Source of the DNA: Thuidium tamariscinum
Taxonomy: Eukaryota; Streptophyta; Bryopsida; Hypnales; Thuidiaceae
Length of the DNA stretch: 64,000 nt
Assembly: GCA_947034885.2 (NCBI GenBank)
Contig: OX344749.2
Location: 3,735,501 to 3,799,500, forward strand
Direction of reading: 5' to 3'
Below are positions 38,099-49,999 of the stretch, one piece after another; position 1 is the stretch's first letter; every line of letters starts with the position of its first letter. The position numbers were made by a program, and so were the translations under genes. The notes beneath the pieces were generated by a model. It did not search any database, was not told the DNA's origin, and saw only the letters and a program-made list of their open reading frames with translations.

Positions 38099-41000
38099 AT
38101 GCCAGCTATGGCATTTGAGGAGCCTTTGCACAGCATGCATGACCAGGGGCTGCGGCCCAGGCTGTTGCATTCCGTCATGGCGAACCATCTGCCGGATGAC
38201 AAGCAGGTGACCAGGGCTCCCGGGCAATTGGCTATGGCGGTGGCATCTCTTCGTCGACATCACTTGTTGTGGGAAAGCTCCCTGGTCGCTGGCCCGGGGT
38301 TGCATTTTATGCCAGGCGCCAAGTGCTTGGATGTCAACAAAGGAGCTGTGGACGCATGGGTCGAGAAACTGCTGAATCTTCTCTCCAGCACTGTAGTATG
38401 TACTACCCCATGGGCCTTCAACCTTGCTGCCTTCCAAGTTCATAAGTCTGTCCTTTAGGTTCTGCAACAACTGTCATTATCATTGTCTACAAGCGCAGTT
38501 TCAGCTATGAATCGACCTTGCGGAGAGTTCTCACTCTGTTCAATATGACGAGGAGGTTTCAGTTATCTTGTTACCCTTCTTTAGCAATTAGGTCAATCTT
38601 TTGGAGTTACAGGAGATTGTGGCAGGCGGAGAACAGGTGGGCTGGAGCGTGTCTGCTTGGCATGACTTGTCAAGAGTGCAGTCGGCAACGCTTCTTGGAA
38701 TGTTACAGTTTGTGGTTTACGAAGTTGTTGCTGCCTCTCAGGGTGTGTGTCCGGGAATAAATTCCGCCCTTTATTAATTCAAATTGTAGTAACACGCTTG
38801 ATCCTCATGTCGATGATGTAAAAGAACTATACCATTCAACTTTGTGAGTGTCCTCTGCTCATCATAATTGAAAAGAGGAGATTGCTCACTCGAAAGATGG
38901 ATCATGATTTTCAAATGCAGCAACCGACAGATCCTATCTTTGTGAGAGCGTCTGCCTGCGCTTCGCTTACTGATCTCATTGTCAGGTATGCTCACAATTC
39001 TTTCCAAGATGAAGTCTGATGTATGCACTGGAACCGTGAATTTTCCCATTGACAAGACAGTTTTGAGTTTTTAGGGTAGGTCATGTCCTCAGACAAACGA
39101 ATCATATACACTTGTGTCAGTTAATTAAACCCTAAAGAAAAAGAAACCCAAATTGGGCCTTATATTCAGCAGTTTGATTAGGTCATGTGTGGGCTTCTTA
39201 TTTATTCAATTTTTAATTTACGTCTGACCAACACATACATTATTCTTCACTGATCCTAGTGATACAAAATTTGGCCCCATCTGAATTACATGTTGCAATT
39301 ATGATCAATTAGTCGCTTTGAAACCATGAATCTTTGGTCTTTTAGGGGTTGAGGTCACAATGATGGTACAGACTGCGTGCCACCTAGTGCAGATTAGGAG
39401 GCCTGATTGAATTTGCTGGCGTGCGACGAGATGGTGCCAATCTCATCTCCAAGTTGGTGCAACCCTTGCTGCAGATACTTGGGGACAAGGACTCATGTGG
39501 CATTTGGGTTTGTACCCAGGGTGGCTTGCACTTTGGGGTAGTTTGATGGATTATCAGACTCAACTCATGACTGACCGTTGATTATTGCTTTCAGTTGTCG
39601 CTTGTTTGTGAAATTATTTGAAATCTCTGATAAGTTACGGTCCAGACTGGTTGTATGCGATCTATCTTGCGGTGGAATCTAAGATGGCTCTGTTTGCAGA
39701 ATGAGGCAATGGACCTGCTCTCTGCTTTGTTGCGATATTTTCCGGCCTGCCTGCGTCAACAGTCAAGCAGTGTATGTGCACGCACTCACCATTTGTTTTT
39801 CGCAACCTGCAATGTATGTGCCCATGTGCACAAAATTTTATCTCCATAGAAACTCCAATTCGTGGTTAGATTTTGTTGATCTCCTTTCCTTCTGCTTTCT
39901 CAGGTGCTCCAATGAATGTTACTGAACTATGTGGTAGTTGGTGCTTCGTGCAGTTGGAGGCTTTGCTTGTGGCACGGATAATGGATGTGGAATGCTGTAC
40001 AACCATTCCTCAGGTATGGGTTTGCTGCTGACTGCAGATATTGCATGATTTTTTTCACAATTCTATCCTCGGTTCTGACTCCATCTCAGTTTCGTATCAA
40101 AATTATTTATGGGGATTAAAGTAAAGGATGTTAAAGCATTTCGATATGAGGAGTGTGATTTGGGGGAGATGTTAAGTGCTGCGGAGATCTTTGGTTACAG
40201 GAATAAAATCTGCTGAGGTCAAATTTTTATCACTATGAATGAATTCTTATGCAATCATTCAAAGTGGGAGGTTGTATATCAACCTCATTCCATTCAAAGG
40301 TGAGTGGGCCTAGACATTAGGCAAGGCAAGATTACAGCACTCGATGATTGAAGACCAACCAAGTGTATTGGAAGAGATGAGTTGCTGCTGATAACAATGG
40401 TCAGTCAATACGAGATCGGACCAGGTCCCCAATGATTCTAGTGTCCTCTAACAACTTTCATGGGATTGCAGAAGAGCTTCACCATGCAACGGAATGTTGT
40501 AATGAAAACCTCGCGTAACACTGTTTTTTTGGGTATGTCATAAATTGACGCAGATGAGAGTGAAGCTATTACATAATACTCGTTTCAATTATTTTCGACA
40601 GAAATGTGCAAAAGCATTGGCGCTTCTTCCGAAAGTGCATGGAGACGCCACAACTTGGAGCTCTTTATTGCGCCGCATTCTGATTGCTACGAACTCCGAG
40701 CTAGACTTTGCCTTTGCAGGCATGGAAGATGGTGGGTAATTCGGTGGAACTTAACACCAGAAAGGTCCCAAATCATCAAATATTGTTACAAATCCAAGCT
40801 TCAACCTCCCACAAATGAATTAAAATCTAACATTTTGCTACAGTTTCCACTGCAGAGGACGCTATTGCATCCTTGTTGCCACGAGGGCAAGAGCCTCCTT
40901 GGCCACTAGGGGGTCGGGCAGTTCCTTCAAACGCCTGTATACAACCGGGGAAAAGCCTCTGGCAGCAGCTGGTACCCCGAGTTTCGAATTTGCTGCAATG

Positions 41001-44000
41001 CTGCAACTACCTGTTAACTAGTCCTTTTCCAGTACCGGTATGTATCCTCACATCTATGAAAAAACTTTTCTGTCAGAGTCATAGCAACTACCCATCATGC
41101 AAATTGGCAAGGACTTCAATGAGGTCCTTTAATTGACAAAAAAACGGCGCCTGGTTGCTTAACTGATGGCTGTGCGCCTGACGTTGTGACCCTTTGAGCA
41201 TGTTGAAACTCCGTAGTAACTTGGCTATGGATGACATATGCATATCACTTGCAGCAACTTTATGACTAAGAGGTAACGATAATGAGAGAGCTCATCTTTA
41301 TTAATTTTGGGATTGGGAAAGGTACCGGCTCCCTTGGGTCCATTGCTGGCCCTCAGTATGCGTATTCTACGAGTGGATGGCTCCAGGTTATCGTCAGCTT
41401 CACGGCTAGGACCGCCGATACCCTCTTCACATCAAGCTGCTCTGTGTTCTGAACTCCCCGCCTTGCATCTTACTGCTCTAAATCTCGTAGCCTCAACATT
41501 GCGTGGCATTCGCAGGTATTATCCGCCTTCCTCATGCCCCGCCTCATTCTCACATTTAAAGTGCTCAACTAAGGTTCAATTCACAATTTTCAGGTTCCTT
41601 TCCTTTTAATAGAGGACTGTACTCTGAATCCTCTCTAATGACACACTTTGGAATTGCACATTCCCTGAATATCCTGAGAAAATCCGTCATGGTTTGCGCA
41701 CAACTGATTGGAAAACTCCCGCAAGTAAAAATTTGAACACATGAGAGTGCATTTAGAATCCCCTCCCCTAGTTGTTGAGTAATTACAGAGGGTCGAGTGT
41801 ACATTGCAAAAAATCTGAGAGGCATTGCTTACATGATTTAGATATTCTTGATCTTTGACAGCCAACTTCTACCACGAGCTGCTGATCTTGTGCGCTTGAT
41901 CACCGACTACTTCCGGCGTTGCGGAGGGGCGCATGCAACACTGCGCATCAAGCTTTATTCTATTGCTCGCCACCTCTTCGTGGCAATGGGAGCCGGTAAT
42001 GAGCAGCATACTACTTTTATCTCAGGTCCTACTGTTTCGCTGTATTTCATTTCGTGATTGCAAATATGCTGCAGTTGAAAACAAAGAGGTACTTTTAACC
42101 GGTAAAGGACTCAAGGGACCAAAACTGCTCTTAACACTTTTGAGTAGGTCATAAGGAAACTTCATCTTTTCCGATTTTATTATTATTTTATCAACACCTG
42201 TATTGCTCTTCGTTGATTCTGGTGATATATTGAAGAGCCTCACCTGAATTCTATGTTTCACATTATGTTCGACTGAATTGGAATCTTTATAAGCATGAAT
42301 CCTTGGTCCTTTGAACGGTTACTAAAGACGTTTCGGAATTAATTAGTGCATTGACCAACGGACATGCCATCGACGTAGGAATGGCGTCTGGATTGGCACC
42401 AGCCATTGTGGGCAATGCACTTTCAGACTTGAAAGGTTCCACTTCAGGGGCGAACATCTTGTCTCCCAAGTTTGGCCGAGGACCTCGCATCAGCAACTCT
42501 GTCTGGGCTTCGGGTGGATGGAGTGGCGCCCAGGTTCCCAACTCAAAAAAGCGAAAGGAACCAGGAGGCATGCCCGGCGAACACCCAGGCAGTGGAATGG
42601 TGGAAGCAGCCATGACGACAGGGGAGGGGACCGCCCCTATTGCTGTTCAAATCGCTGCTCTCCAGGCCCTCGAGGCTCTTCTTACATCAGTGAGTTTCTT
42701 ACCCTCGCGCCCCACCAATGTTGTGTCTTGAAAATTTTAAAAACACAATCTTAATTCACAAAATTGGCAATATTCTATTTGTCAAAGTGACGTGCACTAC
42801 TGTAGTGGTACTTCCTTTCTAAATAGGACAGGTGCAGATTCAAATTTTGCAGAGTTCTAAAGTCTTCCTAGTGTAATGGAAATTCCCTCCTAGCCTTGTC
42901 AAGTCAGAAAATATCAGAACTAATGACTCCGAGAAAATGCTGGATAAAACTTTTCTTGTCCAACTGCAAGAAGCCTAAGTGCGGCCTCTTTTTGAGGATC
43001 ATGAGCGAGAATGTTCTTTCTTAAACTTCAATTTTGTTTCGCTCCTGTACAGCTGGGTTTCAATGTTTCAATGTTTCAATGCTCGCCAGGATTCACGTTA
43101 CTTAACCTTCGTCAATCTGCTGTAGGGCGGGGCTTTACTTCCAGACCGCTGGAGAGCAGAAGTGGACGCAGTTCTAGCCAGTGTGGCGATGGCTGCTGCA
43201 ACGGGAACCATATCGGCCAGTCTCACATTGGAAGAAGAAACCAACTTCATGGAGGGGACCAGTATTACGAGCTCCTCTTCCGGAGACTTTCAGGTCGCCG
43301 CGTATCAAGCGCTTCTGGCGTCCCTCCTCTCTCCCTGCTGTCATCGGCCTCCATACTTAGCCCAAGGACTGGCAGTATTTCGAAACGGTAATAATCATCA
43401 CCCTGGCATGCTCTTCTCCCCAAGGTGGACGATACCATTTTCGTCACGTCATTTGAACCATATCTAAAACCTTGCTGCCAACGCGAAGATCACTTCATAG
43501 AGCTCACTGGAGAAATCACTTTGGGTACAGGAGCCAAATCTTTTATAGATCAATTTTCCTCACTCAATGAAAGATGAATTCTTAAGCAATTACACAAAGG
43601 GGGAGGTTGTAGACTACTATTGGAGTTGACAGCCTCGTTTCCATTCAAGATCAGTGACTGTAAGTAGACACATAGCCAAATCATGCTTACACCCAACAGT
43701 TGTTAATTGAAGGTACCAAGTGTTGATTGGAAGACACAAGTTGCTGGTGGTAACAGGGGTCAGTCAATGGGAGGGGGTCAGGTCCTAAAGATTTTAGTTT
43801 GTCCTCTACCTTCCTAAGGAATCGGTCGTTCAATTAATCGGTGTCCCGACCCCCTCCCTTTGACTTCGCTGTTGATACATTTCCTAAGGCCATTGGCTTC
43901 AGGCAATCCTAAGACCTAGTTTTGTGGTTGTTCCAGGACGTCAGGAAGCAGGCACAGAGGCGGCTGCAGTGTGTGCACACGCTCTTCTAGCCCTGGAGCC

Positions 44001-45150
44001 TTTGATCCACCCTCGCTGCCTTCCACCTGCAGGCACTCCTGCAGCATTAGCAGCCGGCATGTCCGCAGGCCGAGCCACGAGTGCCACTCTAGTGCCGCAC
44101 ATCCAGAGACCCAGCAACAAGCCTACGAACATTCCCGCACCGAGTCCCCAACTCCCAAGCAACAATGGATTTGCTGTTCCAGCTTCAGTGTCAGCCTTGA
44201 AGATCGGGCAACTAGCAATGGACCCCTGGGCCGAGGTGGATACATGGCTGGGGTACGGGGAGGATTTCGGGGGAGACGACAGCTTGTTTTACCCGGAAAC
44301 AGATGGCATTTTAGTTGAAGATTTTGCTGGCGCTCAAGGCTATGGAGTCTCTCTTCTCAACGGCTGTGAAGCAAATGTATCCCAGGTCAGTCTTTTCCTT
44401 TCATATTCGGATGACTTAGGCTACTGATTGGGATGAGCGAGGCTACAGATTTTTGCATTATATTATCGATATCTTCAATACAGTTTCATTGATTTCTAGC
44501 TAACTAATTACATCTTTCCTCTTTCAGTTTCCTAGAAGCTTTGTAGCTAGAACAAAATTAATTGTCAAATTCCAGCGACATTGAGCCAAAAAAGAGAATG
44601 CCTGTCTCAGGTAGCTGCAGCCCCTTGCAGTGAAGCCAATGGGGAGAAACTGGCGGAGGGTTCCATGGACTTGAGAACCCAAAGGGAAATATTGCACACT
44701 CTGCAGCAAAGCATTGACGGAGCTCAGTCCAGCCCCTTGGAGAAGCATGCGAACCCTCAGGAGGGGTCTCAGTTTCAGGAGCAAACTAGGGTGCTGACCT
44801 CCACTACCCTGGAGTCCTCACAAGGGCAGAGTGTGCAGGACAATCCTGCCAGGGCTGGTCAAGACACGGAAGCCATTTCTATGTGTGTAGATATTCCGGT
44901 GGCGAAAGCTTCAGCTGTAGGCATGGGTGGTTTCCCGGATAACAACCAAGATGTAGAGTTCTGTCCCCGCTTGGCAAAATTCGCTGCGGGAATCAGCCTT
45001 CCACCCTCGGAGGCTAATGCTTCCTATCCTGCTGCTGAGGATACGTTTGCCTACTCCAATGAACCCGTGGATATTACAACCGACTCGGATTCCGAAGAAG
45101 ATCCTCTCCAGGACGTTGTGGATGGGGATGCAGACCCTGAGTCAGATTGA
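38099..45150 (+). CDS. PELP1/RIX1-like ribosome-biogenesis protein (At1g30240-like)
   Basis: The RIX1/PELP1 family acts in the nucleolar Rix1 complex that matures 60S pre-ribosomes. Exons: 38099-38395, 38563-38742, 38921-38985, 39393-39507, 39700-39771, 39954-40013, 40602-40731, 40856-41037, 41322-41515, 41862-41995, 42328-42689, 43126-43387, 43937-44385, 44551-45150; about 1033 residues (Arabidopsis about 826). Family landmarks: LRPRLLHSVM, ENRWAGACLLGMTCQEC, ASACASLTDLI, KCAKALALLPKVHGD, LCSELPALHLTALNLVASTL, LRIKLYSIARHLF, then low-complexity sequence and an acidic tail TDSDSEEDP ending DADPESD. The exon 1/2 junction is uncertain: the phase-0 pair used leaves about 17 unconserved residues, and a phase-1 alternative exists (38399/38585). 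The exon 14 acceptor (44550) was chosen to avoid in-frame stops. Met at 38108 (MAFEEPL) may be the true start. Confidence 0.9.
39129..39348. mobile_element. 220-bp TTAA-type MITE in intron 3 of the PELP1/RIX1-like gene
   Basis: Starts ACCCTAAAG after TTAA (39125-39128), ends CTTTTAGGGG before TTGA (39349-39352). The right half matches the element in intron 10 (ATGAATCTTTGGTC against ATGAATCCTTGGTC, and TTCACTGATCCTAGTGATA against TTCGTTGATTCTGGTGATA). The ends resemble those of the 0.94-kb family (CCCCTAAAG), suggesting a shared mobilising enzyme. Confidence 0.7.
40222..40470. repeat. Intronic repeat, copy 1 (intron 6), partner at 43553-43818
   Basis: The segment AATTTTTATCACTATGAATG through AGTGTCCTCTAACAACTTTC aligns with 43553-43818 in intron 12 of the same gene. 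Shared blocks are GGGAGGTTGTA, CCATTCAA, AAGTGTNNATTGGAAGA, GTTGCTG, GGTCAGTCAAT and GTCCTCTA. The two copies have the same orientation and are moderately diverged. Confidence 0.75.
42099..42318. mobile_element. 220-bp TTAA-type MITE in intron 10, next to an exon
   Basis: Begins CCGGTAAAGGAC after TTAA (42095-42098), ends GTCCTTTGAACGG before TTAC (42319-42322). It has the same length as, and is homologous to, the element in intron 3. Its right end is 9 bp from exon 11 (42328), so the pyrimidine-rich tract and branch region for that acceptor now lie in element sequence. Confidence 0.7.
43553..43818. repeat. Intronic repeat, copy 2 (intron 12), partner at 40222-40470
   Basis: See the partner copy. 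This copy is slightly longer, with an extra GGAGTTGACAGCC segment after the TTGTA block. No terminal inverted repeats or target duplications are evident, so either an internal gene duplication or an unclassified element could explain the pair. Confidence 0.75.
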
Positions 45151-45738
45151 GTTTTCCCACTGAGATGGAGGAGAGTGCAACTTCAAATCCGAACGATTAT
45201 TATATAACTCATCTCGATTCAATTACAGTGGAAAAAAGTAGTCAAAGTATCAATTAGCAGGTCTCTTTAACGTCAAAGCCAGGCATCCAAAACGCACGTG
45301 ATTTAGTGGAGTCCTGGAGCATCGTGACAAACAATAGTGCTTCATGTAAAAACGAGCCATTGGAATAGCAGGAGTCCACTGATTTATCCTATGAAAAGTT
45401 CACCGAAGTCACTCTGTTTCAGTCTGTAGTGCGTTCGCACCCTCACACTTTAAAGATAAACCAGTAGTCGAGCAAGCAAGCAAGCTGTGACGAAAACTCG
45501 ACTGGAAACAGTGCGGCGAATGATGAGCAAGTCCAAGAGTGCACCATGTCTGTTCTTCCGAACTAATTTTCCAGAGTAATGCAGCCGACATCATACAGTT
45601 TCCCAATTTGCAGGGATGGTATCACAGTAGTATAGATTATTATACAGAGACTCTAGTGTACTAAACTCGCAGAATAAACCTTTCGATGATGAATAACCTA
45701 GACGTTTTCAAGTACATACAAATGTTTCACGCATTCCT
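45151..45738. other. 588-bp convergent intergenic region
   Basis: This lies between the stop codons of the PELP1/RIX1-like gene (plus) and the prolyl peptidase gene (minus) and should contain both 3' UTRs. No separate gene is seen; the 65-codon minus frame at 45409-45606 has no support. Confidence 0.6.
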
Positions 45739-48700
45739 TCAAATATTTCTCTCTAAAAAATCGCAGATTCGCTCCTCCATGTACATCCGATCTTTGAGGC
45801 CACGCGGCATGTGTCTTTCGTCAGGGAACACCAACAGCTCATAATCCTTGGATGCCGCAGTCAGCGTGTTAATCAGGCGAGCAGTGTGCCGGAAATGTAC
45901 ATTCTCATCGATCATGCCATGCACCAACAACAGCTTCCCCGTGATCTGATACACGTGGTGCATGACCGAGCTGTATTGATAGCCGGCGGGGTTGCTGGAA
46001 GGGGTGCCCATGTACTTCTCGGTGTAGTGGGTGTCGTAGCCATCCCACGACGTGACGGGCGCTCCAGCAACTGCACACGAAAAAGTCTCGGGGCAGCGGG
46101 CTAACGCCATGGAGGCCATGTAACCGCCATAGCTCCATCCGTAGATTCCAATTCGGTTAGGAAGCGCAAGACCTTGGCTTACCAGCCACTGCACTCCTGT
46201 TTGCTGATCCTCCACGTCGACCTTCCCCATGTTGTGCTTAATTGCTCCCTCAAAATCTAGTCCTCTTCTGGCACTACCTCTGTTGTCCAGCTGCACATTC
46301 CCACCAATGTCCAAGCCACGCAAATACAATCAGAACTTCTGTAACGCTGAAATGGACATAGAGCAAAAACGAACAACCAAAGGCCTATGAACGGATCCAG
46401 CATCCAAATGCACATGATTTTACCCCCCACATGCCCACGCTCCAATAAGAGAGCTAATAGTCGGTTCACTTCGCAAGCAAATAAACGATTTAGTAACTTT
46501 CAAAATATATTCCTATCGTACCATTCTTTATTCAATTAGTACGATATGTTGCCTTATGGCCATTTGGGCATTAGAAGTTAGACAAAAGTGTACAAATAAA
46601 CTCGACAAATAAGTTACAATACAATTGCAAGGAGGATGAAAACGAACCTTCCAAACAAGGATGCCTCGACTTCTCAGGTACTGAGCACGCATATCCACTG
46701 TGTTCATCCAGGAATTGCATACTATTTGCACATTAGGGCCACCATAAACGCTCACTACTGTCCTATAGGGCGGCCGCCCGAACTGTTTCGAATCTGGGAT
46801 GTAAACAAGGCCATGCAAGACCGTTCCATCACTCGCAGTTAGTGATTTGAACTCAGGAGGCGTTAGTTGCAACCTCCGTGCGTGATAAGTGGGCACGGGT
46901 TGCTCATATATTGAGACCAGCAGCTTCCCAGTGTCCAAGGATCGTAGCAGTAGCCTGGGTGGAGTGTCTAATGAGTCGTGAATATCCACAAACTTTTTCA
47001 TCTGGTGATCTAGTACCACAATATGCCGACCTGCCCCTTGTGTCAGCCTCTTGGGCTCCGTCAGGGGTTGCGTACAATCCAGGCTGGCGCTGTACAGATG
47101 GGTTTCTAAAGGGCTATCATACGTTCCTGTAAAGTACACCAAGCCGGACTCTTCATCCACTCCTGCCACTTGTTCCACCATCCAGCTGCCCTGCGTGAGA
47201 GCCCTCACGCAATTGCCGAACTCATCCAGCATGTACAAGTGCCGAAATCCTGTCTTCTCACTTGCCCAGATAAAGCCCCCTGCAAGGACACCAAAGCATC
47301 GACGCAGAGGAGTAAAACAGTCGTGCAAATTCACCCAAATGTCGCTCTCTTCCGTGAGCAACACCGTTCTCTTGCCGGTCAGTGGATCAAACCTCAGCAG
47401 CTTCAGCTTGGTTTGCGACCGGTTCTGCACTTGAGCTGTGAGATACCCATTGGGCAACCACGAAACTCTTGCTAGATACTCCTCATCGTCATGGCCTTCC
47501 CCGCAGAGACCAACCTCCAAATCCATCCATACTACACTACCACCGTTGGATGGAACCACCCCTAATCGCACGCTCACGTTCGAATGACCTGCAAACGGAT
47601 AGGGGTGATCTTCTTCAGCCTCCCCTCCAGTTGTCGCCTTTCCCTGGTGCATGATTCTAAAAGGCGGGATCCTTGATGCGTCCACTTCCGTAAACGCTAT
47701 ATAGCGACTATCAGACGACCACCAGAAGCCATTTCGTCTGTCCATTTCTTCCTGTTGTGCACAACAACTCCCCTCGTCAGTGAGCCGTTTAACATACCTT
47801 CATGATATCTGTTTAGTGCAAGAAAACTCGGATCAAATTAGCCTGTATTCACGAGGGGTAAGAAAACAGAAACTGCCTCCGGGGAGGGGTGGGGTGAGGG
47901 AAATGGACTCCCAAATGCACTCACAACTAGACATGTGGAAGTTGTCCATTCAGATGTGTACACAACATGAGACATTCTCAAGATATACAGAGAATATGCA
48001 AGTATAGAATGTGTAATTGCAGAGGGTTCGGTTCGTGTAGATAAATGCACTCGGGAGGGAGACTTTATTCTCACTCAACAGCAACACCACTCTCAATGGC
48101 CAGACGACAAGAAAGCAAACAGAAATAGAAAAACGTCACAGTACCTGCGCTATATACTCGGCAAGTCCATGAACCTGCAACAAGGTGAGCACCAATAGAA
48201 TGAGTAAACACATCTTCAAGCGTTAATTTAACAACTGTCAATTGTAAAGACTGGTAACCAAAATGAAGGCAGACCAAATCACGATACGTAGTTGAAAGAT
48301 AGATCAAATACAGGTTAAAACACAATCACGATAGACCAATATATAATCATAAAAAGCAATAATTGATAGGAGAAGCAAACAAATTAGCTCTTGACGTACA
48401 AATGAGCACACCAAAGACCTGGTGCCAATAAGGGAATTCAACGAATAAATGCAAGTACCAACCTTGCCAGTTCCTCGAGCGCCGTATGTGATTTGGACGG
48501 GATCCCCAAAGGCTACTGGAACCACATATAACTCATCATCCCTCACATAAGCTACGGAACATCCATCAGGTGCAAGCTGAGGATCCAGAATTGGAGACCA
48601 AGACGTGCTGGCTACCCGCCGTCGCAGCTCAGCTCCCAAGCCTTCTTGGACATAAATCTGGTATTCAGAGTTCACATCATAACAATATCAGGCACAGTAT

Positions 48701-49999
48701 CAACGGAGGCACTCCAAACCTAATTCATCTTCACAGAAAAAAAGAAAGTCTTCCGATGGAAGTTGTCATTGACATAGGACAAATCCTGAAAACTACTGGC
48801 ATCACTATTCCCTGCGAATATATCAGAAAAATAACTTGCCACTGCACAGCACCATCAGAGGTACACAACACCTTACTCTCAAATTAGAGCAGTATTACAC
48901 GTGCTAGAAACTAAAATAATGGTTTCTTCCTGAGACTTCAAAAGTGAAAAATTCCTTCAAGACGATTCCAACTGAAGAACATGATGTGTAGAACTCCAGT
49001 GGACAACAACCCAAACACTGCTGTCATCACTATTCCCAGTCAACACATTCAAACAACTTGCCACACCACCGCATCATCAGAGCTACAACCCCTGACTACC
49101 AATTAGGGCAAGGTTTGCAACAAGTGCAAAACGCAATCGAGACCTAACGTTGGCAACGTCCTTGACACTAAAACAATGGGTCTTGTCTCTGACACTTCAA
49201 AAGTGAGCAATTCCTCACGACATTTTTCAACAGCAAGACGTGAGTAGAGAAAGAATTCGACCAAAGTGGCAGAGCAAAGCATTCCTACTGCAGGCTGAAT
49301 GAGTTGCAGGCAAACAGGATGGGTTCATGGACATACCCCACCCGGAAGCGGAACCATGAGCCGGGTCGGCACGCCTTTGGCCCACTCATAGCGCGTCACT
49401 CCCAAGCCTCTCTCTCGCAGCCGCTCCCGACGCAGCTTCTCCAGCGTGGAGAGGTTGCCCTCGTCCACTCCACCGCCCGGGGGGCTGACCAACAAGCGCT
49501 GCTGCCGGGCGGCGACGTCGAAGGCGTAGATTTTGCGGCTGAGCGTGCTGTCGGGGCTGTACAGGTAGGTGATGAGCTTGTCATCGGGACTGAACTGCAC
49601 CGACGCCGGGGCCACGTAGCCGGGGAGCGGGTACTGCACGATATCCTCCACGGGGAAGAGCGTGTACTCGTCGCCCAGCGTTTGGCTGTCCGTGGTGGGC
49701 ATGGTGCTGCTGGTGTTGCTGGTAGTAGTCGTCTGCTGCAGAGGAGGTGGGGACAGCGAGTGCGAACTCAAGGGAGGAGAGGGGTTGGTGCTCGAGATCG
49801 TCGTCGACTGCTGAGGGGACAAACTGCCACCGAGCATGCCACACCATCCAAGGAACGAGAAGCGGTCGGATTGGGGGAAGGGCGAGGGCGACCGCTTTAA
49901 CGCAGAAGAAGAAGAATTCTTCGTATCGAAGGCTCGACGCCGTTCAAATCCCGATTCCGCCGTGGTAACATCCGCGACTTGATACCCAAATAGTGACAT
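45739..49999 (-). CDS. Prolyl oligopeptidase-family serine peptidase, DPP IV/DPP8-9 type (S9B, At5g24260-like)
   Basis: Predicted to release N-terminal X-Pro dipeptides. Exons: 49999-49337, 48657-48463, 48174-48145 (only 30 nt, encoding [10 protein letters not shown]), 47751-46648, 46290-45739; all junctions phase 0, 847 residues. The beta-propeller half includes [37 protein letters not shown] (the Glu pair expected to bind the substrate N-terminus) and [10 protein letters not shown]. The hydrolase half has [18 protein letters not shown], nucleophile GWSYGGY, acid [12 protein letters not shown] and catalytic His in PDERHMPR. The Met at 49702 (MPTTDSQ) would give 748 residues, the usual family length. 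The 99-residue Ser/Thr/Pro-rich extension from 49999 is open, follows an in-frame stop at 50006-50008, and could be a targeting region or translated leader. Confidence 0.95.
48795..49225. repeat. Old tandem duplication inside intron 1 of the peptidase gene
   Basis: CATCACTATTCCC at about 48800 and 49024, AACTTGCCAC (48832 and 49055), CATCAGAG (48852 and 49075), ACTAAAANAATGG and CTTCAAAAGTGA (48935 and 49196) recur in order with a shift of about 224-260 bp. Many substitutions separate the copies. Non-coding. Confidence 0.7.

Noticed and set aside
47051..47654. Plus-strand frames over the peptidase exon 4
   Set aside because: They are antisense shadows of a long, clearly conserved coding exon.
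49940..49960. GTTCAAATCCCGATTCC resembles a tRNA T-arm
   Set aside because: No acceptor, D or anticodon arms fold around it, and it lies within a coding exon of the peptidase gene.
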